DNA of 64,000 bases from JBBIQS01 sp037442205. Lineage in GTDB: Bacteria; Myxococcota; Myxococcia; Myxococcales; UBA5297. Made by a program: the position numbers and the translations under genes. The DNA is taken from positions 36,895 to 100,894 of the forward strand of contig JBBIQS010000018.1 in assembly GCA_037442205.1 (NCBI GenBank), given 5' to 3'. Every line of letters begins with the position of its first letter. Positions within the stretch are counted from its first letter, which is position 1. The notes under the pieces were generated by a model. It was not told the DNA's origin, ran no database searches, and saw nothing but the letters and a program-made list of their open reading frames with translations. Positions 47,491 through 54,520 of this stretch are shown here, piece by piece.

Positions 47491-48291
47491 CTAGGAGCCC
47501 GACCTGTAGGTGGCGAGCTCGGCCTCGGTCTCGGCGTGGCGATCGAGCATCGCGACCGACTCACCGGCCGCCTGGATCTGAGCCGAAAGAGCGTCCATGC
47601 GCTGGCCAAAGGCGGCGGCGTCGCGAGCGGCCAGCCCCTGGGTCAGCAGGTCCTTGAGCAGATCCTCGAGCGTGTCGAGCTGGGTGACGGCCGCCTCGCG
47701 CTGCTCCCAGACCTTGGAGAAGTCGGCCAGCCGCCTGCGGACCAGCTCCAGCCGCTGCTCCTTGGCCGCGCGCGCCGGGCCGCCGGGCGAGAGCTTGGCG
47801 ATCTCGGCCTCGAGGGTGCGCACGTCGGACTCGAGCAGGCGCTTGTCGCGGTCGTCGGCGCGGGTGGCGTCGGCGGCCACCAGGATGCGCAGGGCGGCGG
47901 CCACCAGGGCGTCGAGCTTGGGCTTCCACTCGTCCTGGAGCGCCTCGGAGGCGGAGAGGGTGCGCATGCCGTCCAGGATCTGCTGGCGCAGGCGAAGGAT
48001 GCCGTCGTAGCGGCTCTTGGCGACCTGGGAGAGCTTCTGGGCGATCCGCTCGCGGTCGGCGATGAGCCGGCGGGCCTCGTCGCTGGCCGCCTCGCGGTCG
48101 CAGGCGCGGCGGAAGCCGGGCAGCCGCGGGACCAGCACCAGGTAGAGCACCTCGGCGGCGGCGAAGAACAGGAAGGGCTTCCAGCTGCCGCGGAACAGGC
48201 CGACGGCCGCGGCGACCCCGAGGGCCACCAGCAGGGCTCCGTGGTACTGGTGCTTGACCGCGATCGAGAAGTAGTTGGGCTTCTGGCGCAT
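47491..48291 (-). CDS. Two-TM coiled-coil protein A (PspA-operon family)
   Basis: 266 residues. Two membrane helices (about 17-32 and 37-54), then VPRLPGFRRACDREAA and about 200 residues of charged coiled coil with cytosolic character. It is a paralogue of the protein at 49326-50141: same two helices, the shared junction VPxLPGF(K/R)R, and a similar coiled-coil length. No named family. Both are downstream of pspA in the same direction. PspA is itself a coiled-coil membrane-remodelling protein, so these may be membrane docking partners. Confidence 0.65.
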   Translation of the reverse strand: MRQKPNYFSIAVKHQYHGALLVALGVAAAVGLFRGSWKPFLFFAAAEVLYLVLVPRLPGFRRACDREAASDEARRLIADRERIAQKLSQVAKSRYDGILRLRQQILDGMRTLSASEALQDEWKPKLDALVAAALRILVAADATRADDRDKRLLESDVRTLEAEIAKLSPGGPARAAKEQRLELVRRRLADFSKVWEQREAAVTQLDTLEDLLKDLLTQGLAARDAAAFGQRMDALSAQIQAAGESVAMLDRHAETEAELATYRSGS

Positions 48292-48346
48292 GGCGGCGCG
48301 GATGGTACGGCGGCGGGTCGGGGAGCCGCAAGCGAGGTGAGGGCGG

Positions 48347-48445
48347 TCAGCGAACCCGCTCGCGCTCGGGCGGGGTGAGCTGGCTCATCTCCTCGGAGAA
48401 GGAGAGGAACTTCTCCATCTCGCGCACCGTCTCGTCGGTGGCCTC
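48347..48445 (-). pseudogene. Duplicated 3' end of the coiled-coil B gene
   Basis: A 33-codon fragment including a stop codon. Positions 48356-48445 match 49335-49424 (end of the intact gene B) at 88 of 90 bases. The fragment ends ERERVR-stop against ERERIR-stop in the intact gene. It lies 55 nt before gene A, the spacing expected for the original B-A junction, and marks the far side of an inserted segment. Confidence 0.85.
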
Positions 48446-48448
48446 CGT

Positions 48449-49219
48449 TCACCGACCGCCTTCGGCGGAATCTGGCCGGTAAAAGAATCCCTGCTCGTAG
48501 ATGGAGAACCAGGCAGATCCGACTTCGCCGTGGAGCGACATGCGGGCACCGGCAGCCGCAAGCTCGTATGCCTTCCCCTGATGCGAAAAGGGGATTCGCT
48601 CGCCTTGTCGTGCGACCACCGAGGTGCCGTCTGGAAGGCGGAGAGAGATTCCCCCTCTCTTTCGCAGTTCTCCTTGAGGCCCGGAGTATTCCGGACAGCC
48701 GACATCGACAACATTCACGTCAAGTCCAAGCAGCAGAGAAAGGCACACCCGGCCAGACGGTGAAACGGGAGCGCTCATGGCTGTGAAGAACGAGAGCGCA
48801 CCGAGGCCGTCGTGCAGCATGCGCTCGGAGGACATCTTCTCATCCGAAGGCATGTCGCATGTGAGGAGTGAATCCGAGTATGCGAGGTTGTACTCGTTGC
48901 CCACCAACTGTTTCAAGGCAATGGAGCGGGGCAATAGAAAACCGAGAGTGCCGGAGGAACTCTGGCTCACGATTTGAAGTCTGGGCTCCCAGATGAGCGC
49001 GTTGCCCCAGTCGTATACGTCCTGAGCCGTCACTGAGAACGAACGCGAAAATACAGAGCTATTGAGTTGGGGTTCCCAGTAGCTCACGTCCACGGTGGTG
49101 TCGCCGGTGACGTCTCCGCAGTCGATGGCTGTAGCGGTATGTGGGGACGACGTGGAAGCAGACTTGCAGCAGCAGATGCAGACGGCTGCCGCAGTCACAA
49201 TTGAGCGGATGGAAACCAT
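48449..49219 (-). CDS. Secreted protein or lipoprotein of inserted segment, unassigned
   Basis: 256 residues, no family recognised. N-terminus MVSIRSIVTAAAVCICCCKS has a signal-like hydrophobic core full of Cys; a classical lipobox is not clear. The mature part is Ser/Asp-rich with few charged helices and a C-terminal beta-rich region (ISLRLPDGTSVVARQGERIP, GSAWFSIYEQGFFYRP). Codon use is less G+C-biased than in every neighbour, and the upstream 100 bases are A+T-rich. It occupies the segment bounded by the 90-bp direct repeat; its stop codon is 3 nt from the repeat edge. ATG 49219 (an upstream TTG at 49225 is less likely). Probably acquired by transfer. Confidence 0.6.
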   Translation of the reverse strand: MVSIRSIVTAAAVCICCCKSASTSSPHTATAIDCGDVTGDTTVDVSYWEPQLNSSVFSRSFSVTAQDVYDWGNALIWEPRLQIVSQSSSGTLGFLLPRSIALKQLVGNEYNLAYSDSLLTCDMPSDEKMSSERMLHDGLGALSFFTAMSAPVSPSGRVCLSLLLGLDVNVVDVGCPEYSGPQGELRKRGGISLRLPDGTSVVARQGERIPFSHQGKAYELAAAGARMSLHGEVGSAWFSIYEQGFFYRPDSAEGGR

Positions 49220-49325
49220 GGGCAATTAACTACATATATGTGACTCATATCGGGTGAAACGATGAAATCGGAGAAGACCCTCAAGAGGAATTGGCAGATC
49301 TCGACGCTCGCCCCAAGGCTCGCCG

Positions 49326-50141
49326 TCACCGGATCCGCTCGCGCTCAGGCGGGGTCAGCTGGCTCATCTCCTCGGAGAAGGAGAGGAACTTCTCCATCTC
49401 GCGCACCGTCTCGTCGGTGGCCTCGATCTCGGCACTGACCGTCTCCAGCTGCGGCCCGACGCTCTCCGGATCGCGCAGGGTGATCGACTGCTCGTGCAGC
49501 AGGCGCATGAAGTCGTCGATGCTGGCCAGCTGGTGGCTGATCACCTCGCGGCTCTCGGCGGCCTTGTCGAAGCGCTCGACCCGCCTCTCCAGGATCTCCA
49601 CCCGCCGCTGCTTGAGCTGGCGCAGCTTCTCGGCCTGGGGCTCGCCGCCGCTCAGCTCGACCCGCATCTCGGCCAGCTCCTTCTCCAGCGCCTTGCGGTC
49701 GAGGTTGTTGAGGTAGAGCCGGTAGTTGTTGAGGGTGGACAGCAGCCGCACGAAGCTCACCAGCAGCCCGTCCAGCCGCGAGGCCGAGCCGGCCGCCAGC
49801 GACTGGCCCCCCGGCAGCCGGCCGTAGTTCACCATCACCTTGTCGCGCAGCTCGCGCAGCGAGTAGTAGTGCTCCCGCTGGTTGGGGCTCAGCTCGTCGA
49901 GCGTCTGCTCGAGCTGATCGAGCTCGCGGCTGCGCCGCTCGCCTTCACGCTGCCGCCGGACCAGGCGCTTGAACCCCGGCAAGGCGGGGACCACGCCCAG
50001 GTAGATCAGCTCCAGCCCCAGCGCGGCCAGCGCCGGCAGCGGGCTGAGCGCCGCCAGCGACAGGAGCGCCGCCGCCCCCAGGGCCACCAGGTTGTACTGG
50101 GAGAAGAAGGCCGCCTTGAGGTAGCTGTCGCCCTGGGACAT
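49326..50141 (-). CDS. Two-TM coiled-coil protein B (PspA-operon family)
   Basis: 271 residues; paralogue of the protein at 47491-48291. Two helices (about 17-32 and 35-52) end in VVPALPGFKRLVRRQREGER, followed by long coiled coil (LEQTLDELSPNQREHYYSLR, DRKALEKELAEMRVELSGGE) to ERERIR. ATG 50141 is chosen because GGCGGAGGCGCG directly precedes it; a GTG at 50159 is possible. Its last 30 codons are one copy of the 90-bp repeat. Starts 43 nt after the solute-binding-like gene. Confidence 0.68.
   Translation of the reverse strand: MSQGDSYLKAAFFSQYNLVALGAAALLSLAALSPLPALAALGLELIYLGVVPALPGFKRLVRRQREGERRSRELDQLEQTLDELSPNQREHYYSLRELRDKVMVNYGRLPGGQSLAAGSASRLDGLLVSFVRLLSTLNNYRLYLNNLDRKALEKELAEMRVELSGGEPQAEKLRQLKQRRVEILERRVERFDKAAESREVISHQLASIDDFMRLLHEQSITLRDPESVGPQLETVSAEIEATDETVREMEKFLSFSEEMSQLTPPERERIR
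49335..49424. repeat. 90-bp direct repeat, copy 2 (inside gene B)
   Basis: Same orientation as 48356-48445, offset 979 bases, two mismatches. The two copies bracket the low-G+C secreted-protein gene. Confidence 0.9.
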
Positions 50142-50184
50142 CGCGCCTCCGCCTGCCACTCAGGATAACCCCGGACGGCCGCGG

Positions 50185-51411
50185 CTACTCGGGCGCCTTC
50201 ATCCCGCCCGCCCGACCCGGGCCGGCCCCGGACGCGGTCCCGAGAAGGGTGCCGGTGGGCGCGGCGGCGCTGGCGGCCAGCAGCGGCCCCAGGTCCCGGG
50301 TGTCGGCCGGCTGCCCGGCCTCAGAGGGCTCGCCCAGCTTCTTCCACAGGCTGGCGGCGCTGGCGAACAGCTCGTCGTAGCGCACCGGCGCATCGCCGCG
50401 CAGGCCGAAGAAGGCCAGGTTCTCGGTGAGCAGCGCCGGCGGGGCGGTCTTGAGCGCCTCGAAGGGATCGCCCAGCGACGGGACGAATTGGGCCAGCAGC
50501 CGCGCCCCCTCGGTCGGCTCGGCACGCAGGGACTCGGCCGACTCGAGCAGCGAGCGCACGGCCCGGCGGGCGGCGTCAGGGTAGCGGGCGATCAGGTCCG
50601 AGCGCAGCACCAGCAGGTCGGCGATGAGGTGCGGGGCGTCGGCGGTCGAGGAGAGCAGCCGCCCGGCGCGCTCCTTGACCGGGCCGGCGAGGTCGCTCTG
50701 CAGCGCGGCCGCGGCCTCCACCCGGCCCTCCTGGAATAGGCGGGCGGCGTCGGCCGAGCTGGTCGCCTGGACCAGCTCCACGTCGGCGGTGGTCAGGTTG
50801 GCCTGCGACAGCGCCCAGTAGAGGAGGTAGCGGGCCGGGGTCCCGGTGCACACCGCGACCTTCTTGCCCTTGAGCGCGCCGATCTGCTCGATGCTTGGCG
50901 CCGAGGCCAGTGCGTCGTGCCCGCGCGAGCGCGACAGCAGCAGCACCGAGCGCAGCCTGGCTTCGGGGAGCATCTTGCGCAGCTGGGCCAGCCGATCGAC
51001 CGAGAGGACCGCGCCGTCGATGCCGCCGCGATCGCCTCCCTTGGCCAGCGCCTCGGCCAGGGCGGCCTCGTCGGCCGGGAGCGACAGCTCGATCTCCAGA
51101 CCGAAGGCGCGGGCGCTGGGCGAGTCGCGGTGCAGCCCCGGGCCGCCGGCGGTCATCAGCAGCGCCGCCGAAGCGCCGCGCGGCAGGGTCGCCAGCCGCA
51201 AGGGGCGGGGAGGGACCGCCACCAGATCGCCCACCGGCGCCGCCGCTCCCGGAGGGAAGTCGGCGGTGGAGAGGGCGACCGGCGGATCCTTGACCAGCCC
51301 CAGCCGATGCAGGACGCGCCGGCGCCCCAGGTAGCGGTCGGAGGCATAGCCGAGGATGGCCAGCCCCAGCAGGACCGCCATCAGCTTGCCGCCGGCGCCG
51401 AACTTGACCAT
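50185..51411 (-). CDS. Membrane-anchored NMT1/TauA-like solute-binding protein
   Basis: 408 residues. An N-terminal helix (GKLMAVLLGLAILGYASDRY) is uncleaved or an anchor, then a type 2 periplasmic-binding fold like NrtA/SsuA/TauA: LKGKKVAVCTGTPARYLLYW, ADVELVQATSSADAARLFQE, VLRSDLIARYPDAARRAVRS. An Ala/Gly-rich tail follows. The anchored form and its place between pspA and coiled-coil proteins, with no matching import permease, suggest sensing or scaffolding rather than uptake. Confidence 0.72.
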   Translation of the reverse strand: MVKFGAGGKLMAVLLGLAILGYASDRYLGRRRVLHRLGLVKDPPVALSTADFPPGAAAPVGDLVAVPPRPLRLATLPRGASAALLMTAGGPGLHRDSPSARAFGLEIELSLPADEAALAEALAKGGDRGGIDGAVLSVDRLAQLRKMLPEARLRSVLLLSRSRGHDALASAPSIEQIGALKGKKVAVCTGTPARYLLYWALSQANLTTADVELVQATSSADAARLFQEGRVEAAAALQSDLAGPVKERAGRLLSSTADAPHLIADLLVLRSDLIARYPDAARRAVRSLLESAESLRAEPTEGARLLAQFVPSLGDPFEALKTAPPALLTENLAFFGLRGDAPVRYDELFASAASLWKKLGEPSEAGQPADTRDLGPLLAASAAAPTGTLLGTASGAGPGRAGGMKAPE

Positions 51412-51441
51412 GGGAACCCGGAGCGAGCGCGGAGGCCGCGC

Positions 51442-52182
51442 CTAGCCCTTGACCTCGACCTTCTTGCCGAGGGTCTTCTGGCCCTCGGCCCCGACCTCGC
51501 CCACCGCCGCCGGCGCCTCGACCATGCCCATCTCCATCTTGAACTGCTTCACCAGTTCCTGGGCGCGGAGCTTCTCGGCGTCCTCTTCGATGGCGACCTT
51601 CTGGTGGTCCACCGACTCCAGGGCCATCTCCATCCGCGACTCGTTGATCGCGGTCTGCTCCTCGATCTTGCGGACCATCTCGTCGTGGGTGGCGTCGATG
51701 CCGGCCACCTCGAACGACTCGAGGGCGTCGGCGACCTTGGCCTGCCACTTGGCGCGGCGGGCATCGCGGATGGCCTGCATCGCCTCGGCGGTCTTGCGGT
51801 CCTTCTCCTTGAGGAAGACCTTCTTGACCGTCATCGCCTTCTCGTAGGCGGCGCGGGCGGTGGAGAGTTGGCCCTCGTTGCGGGCCAGGGCGGCCTTCTC
51901 CATCTGCAGCTGGGTGGCGTACTGGGCGGCCAGGTCGTCGCGGTTGGCGGAGATCGCCGCCTTCACCTTGGCGGTCAGCTCGGCCACCTCGGTCTTGTAC
52001 TTGGCGTTCTCCTTCTCCAGCAGAGTCACGTTCGCCCGCACCATGGCGATCGACTCGTTCATCTTGGGGACCTGGTCGTTCAGGTCGCGGATGTTCTGCT
52101 CGAGGATCAGCTCAGGGTCCTCCACCGACGACACGAACCAGCCGACGAACGAGCGCATGGCACGGCGGAATCGCTCAAACAT
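51442..52182 (-). CDS. pspA: PspA/IM30 family protein
   Basis: 246 residues. N-terminal amphipathic helix (MFERFRRAMRSFVGWFVSS), then EDPELILEQNIRDLNDQVPK, the family hallmark, and long coiled coil to about 215; a short Gly/Glu/Lys tail. PspA/Vipp1 proteins form ESCRT-III-like assemblies on stressed inner membranes. GGGAGA lies 8 nt before ATG 52182 and a strong promoter lies 55 nt upstream. First gene of the operon running to 43 kb. No PspF, PspB or PspC is present. Confidence 0.92.
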   Translation of the reverse strand: MFERFRRAMRSFVGWFVSSVEDPELILEQNIRDLNDQVPKMNESIAMVRANVTLLEKENAKYKTEVAELTAKVKAAISANRDDLAAQYATQLQMEKAALARNEGQLSTARAAYEKAMTVKKVFLKEKDRKTAEAMQAIRDARRAKWQAKVADALESFEVAGIDATHDEMVRKIEEQTAINESRMEMALESVDHQKVAIEEDAEKLRAQELVKQFKMEMGMVEAPAAVGEVGAEGQKTLGKKVEVKG

Positions 52183-52236
52183 GGTGGCAGTCTCCCTGGC
52201 GGCAAGGCCGCGTTATTGCCTCGGAAATCGGCGCGG

Positions 52237-52266
52237 ACGCTAACAGGCGCTTGCGCGATGTGTCAA
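52237..52266 (-). promoter_or_regulatory. Promoter of the pspA operon (TTGACA-N18-TAGCGT)
   Basis: Minus-strand -35 TTGACA (52266-52261), 18-nt spacer, -10 TAGCGT (52242-52237). Predicted leader about 48 nt. It looks like housekeeping sigma, not the sigma-54 type that drives pspA in enterobacteria. Confidence 0.6.
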
Positions 52267-52445
52267 CGCGCCGGGCGCTCGCCTGCCCGCAGTAATACAG
52301 GGGCAAGACGCAGGGGGGCCGCGGCGATTGCATCGCCGGCGAGCGGCGGCGATTGACGCTCGCGCGGGTTGGCGGGAATGATGCCCCTCGCCGTCGCCCG
52401 GCCAGCGTTCGAGGGGCCGCGCATTTACCGGAAGGCCAACGCCCG

Positions 52446-53096
52446 ATGCTCTCCGCCGTCGCTGCCGCGCTGCTCCTCGCCGCGGCTCCGCCCGCCGTCC
52501 CGGCGCCCGCGCCCGCCTCCGCCCTGTCCACCTTCAACGGCGTCGACTTCCGCCCGGAGCTGGGGAAGTGGGCCGAGTACGAGGTGCGCAAGAAGGGCGA
52601 GGCGGTGCGCACCATGCGCGTGGCGATCGTGGGCAAGGAGACCGAGCCGGTGCTGGCCTGGTGGCTGGAGATGAGCATCAAGGGTCCGGACCGCGAATTC
52701 ATCTTGAAGATGCTGACCACCGACCATCCCGGGAGCCCGGGGGCCATGCGCCGGATGATCGTCCAGATCGCCCCGGGGATGGTGCTCGAGACCCCGGTGC
52801 TGCCCGATGAATCGACCCGCAAGCCGTCCCCGGTCCCCGAGCCGCTGGGCAGCGAGCTGGTCAAGACCCCCGCCGGCACCTTCAAGGCCGTCAAGCAGCG
52901 CACCCAGGGCGGGGTCAGCTACCTGTCCAAGGAGGTGGCGGTGTTCGGGCTGGTCAAGGCCAGCGGCCCGGAGGGCGTCACCGAGCTGATCCGCCAGGGC
53001 GACGGGGCCAGCAGCCTGGTCCAGTCCACCCCGCAGCAGACGGGCATCCCGGTCGTGCCCGGGGCCTGGCGGCCCAAGTCCTCGGGCGGGCCGTGA
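52446..53096 (+). CDS. Exported 'WAEY' family protein 2
   Basis: 216 residues with signal peptide (MLSAVAAALLLAAAPPAVPA). Beta domain starts LGKWAEYEVRKKGEAVRTMR and continues PVLAWWLEMSIKG, then KTPAGTFKAVKQRTQG and GVTELIRQG. Paralogue of 37185-37970 and 53661-54326. ATG 52446; divergent from pspA; overlaps the following gene by 4 nt. Confidence 0.65.
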   Translation: MLSAVAAALLLAAAPPAVPAPAPASALSTFNGVDFRPELGKWAEYEVRKKGEAVRTMRVAIVGKETEPVLAWWLEMSIKGPDREFILKMLTTDHPGSPGAMRRMIVQIAPGMVLETPVLPDESTRKPSPVPEPLGSELVKTPAGTFKAVKQRTQGGVSYLSKEVAVFGLVKASGPEGVTELIRQGDGASSLVQSTPQQTGIPVVPGAWRPKSSGGP

Positions 53097-53725
53097 GGCG
53101 GGGGGCCGGGCTCGCGCTGGCCCTCGGGGCGCTCGCCGTCCTCGGGGTTGCCGCGGCGGTCGATGGCGGCCTGACGGCGGCCAGCCTGGGATTGGGAAGG
53201 CAGGGAGCCGTCCACGCCGCCGCGGCGCTGGTCGGGGCCGGCGCCGCCGTCTACGGCGTGGCCTGGCTCGCCGCCAGCTTCGGCAAGGGCGTGAGCCGCC
53301 GGATTCGGGGCAGCCGGACCGCCCGCGCCTACTTCGCCTGGATGCTCTGGTCCGCGGCCTTCTTCGCGCTCTCCTACCGGGCGGCGGGCGAGCTGGGCCG
53401 GCCGGCGGGGCTGGCGCTGGCGGCGCTGACCCTGTCGGCGGTGATCTCCCGGCTCGACATCCTGCCTCGCCTGGTCGCGGGCGAGCGGGGAATACGCGGG
53501 CCGGGATTGCCGGCGCTCGGCTACCAGCAGCTGGAGGCGTTCGAGCTCTGCCAGGGGCCGGCGCCGGGGATGGCCTGCCTGCGGCTGCAGGCCCGGGGCG
53601 AGCCGCGGCCCCTGGAGGTCTGGGTCGCGCCGCCGGAGGTGGCGCCGCTGCGGCGGCTGCTCACTTCCCAGAAGCTGGCGGAGCGGGCGCTGCCGGGGCC
53701 GCCGCCTCGCCCGCCGCTGCTGTGA
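53093..53725 (+). CDS. Hypothetical membrane protein beside Tad cassette 2
   Basis: 210 residues, unassigned. Four hydrophobic segments (about 5-25, 40-60, 75-95, 103-122) followed by a short soluble domain (YQQLEAFELCQGPAPGMACL, RPLEVWVAPPEVAPLRRLL) reminiscent of PH-like/DUF membrane-end domains. GTG start overlaps the previous stop (GTGA). Its last 65 bases overlap the end of the convergent gene at 53661. Confidence 0.6.
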   Translation: MRRGAGLALALGALAVLGVAAAVDGGLTAASLGLGRQGAVHAAAALVGAGAAVYGVAWLAASFGKGVSRRIRGSRTARAYFAWMLWSAAFFALSYRAAGELGRPAGLALAALTLSAVISRLDILPRLVAGERGIRGPGLPALGYQQLEAFELCQGPAPGMACLRLQARGEPRPLEVWVAPPEVAPLRRLLTSQKLAERALPGPPPRPPLL

Positions 53726-54326
53726 CTGCGGGGACGTCCCGAACCGGCTCCTTGCCGAAGCCCACCAGCTCCCAGCGCAGCCCTCCCTTGGGCTGCATCG
53801 CCACCATCCCTCCGTCCTTGCTGCCGCCCATGGGGACCTTGGGGGAGCGCCACAGGTGCAACTCGAGGCCGTCCTCGCCGGTGGCCACCAGCTCCTCGGC
53901 CAGGAAGGTCCCCGCCGGAACGACGATCGATTTCTTTCCCTTGCGCTCGAGCTTGAACTTGGCCGGGCCGAGGTCGTCGGGAGGCTCGTCGTCGGCGGCG
54001 GGGGCCTGTATCACCTGGTCCCGGTACTTGAGCCGCAGCTGCTCGCGCCGCATCAGACCGCTGGGGCGCTTGCGGGCCAGCGCCCACATCTCCACGTCCT
54101 CGCCCGAGATCTGTGCGGTCAGCAGCACCCAGCGCGCCGGCGCGCTGCCGTCCTTCACCGGGCGCATCAGCGTCAGCCGCAGCTGCAGCGGCATCTGGTC
54201 GCCGACCACGCGGTAGGTGACGTAGCTGCCGGCGGGGGCGGCGAACAGGTCCAGCTGGTCGAGCAGCGGGTCGGCCCCGGGGACGGGGGCGGCGGCCAGC
54301 GCCGCCGAAAGCAGGAGTGCGAGCAT
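53661..54326 (-). CDS. Exported 'WAEY' family protein 3
   Basis: 221 residues with signal peptide (MLALLLSAALAAAPV). Beta domain PAGSYVTYRVVGDQMPLQLR, VVPAGTFLAEELVATGEDGL, LHLWRSPKVPMGG and RWELVGFGKEP matches proteins 1 and 2 block by block. Directly after the Flp pilin gene (6 nt), as its relative follows the pilin in cassette 1. C-terminal tail Ala/Pro-rich. Confidence 0.66.
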   Translation of the reverse strand: MLALLLSAALAAAPVPGADPLLDQLDLFAAPAGSYVTYRVVGDQMPLQLRLTLMRPVKDGSAPARWVLLTAQISGEDVEMWALARKRPSGLMRREQLRLKYRDQVIQAPAADDEPPDDLGPAKFKLERKGKKSIVVPAGTFLAEELVATGEDGLELHLWRSPKVPMGGSKDGGMVAMQPKGGLRWELVGFGKEPVRDVPAVTAAAGEAAAPAAPAPPASGK

Positions 54327-54332
54327 CGGTCC

Positions 54333-54509
54333 TCAGCCCAGCGGCAGGCCCACCATGTAGTAGATGCCCATCAGATAGACGTCCAGGGCCTTGAGGCTGT
54401 CGGGGGCGAAGTTCAGCAGCGAGGCGCCGCCGGCCACCAGCGCGAAGCTGAGCAGGGCGTACTCGGCGGTGGACTGGCCAGCCTGCTCTCTCCTCAGGCG
54501 CTTGAGCAT
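54333..54509 (-). CDS. Flp-type pilin of Tad cassette 2
   Basis: 58 residues. RREQAGQSTAEYALLSFALV carries the Flp cleavage site after Gly, with Glu and Tyr at mature positions 5 and 6. The leader is about 11 residues, normal for Flp. Ends MVGLPLG. ATG 54509 is favoured by AGAGGA 4 nt upstream; GTG 54524 overlapping the previous stop (GTGA) would add five residues. Confidence 0.85.
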   Translation of the reverse strand: MLKRLRREQAGQSTAEYALLSFALVAGGASLLNFAPDSLKALDVYLMGIYYMVGLPLG

Positions 54510-54520
54510 GCGGTCCTCTA

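Noticed and set aside
53093..53725. Paralogy of the two cassette-associated membrane proteins (36517-37188 and 53093-53725)
   Set aside because: Similar position and hydrophobic pattern, but no shared sequence blocks by eye.
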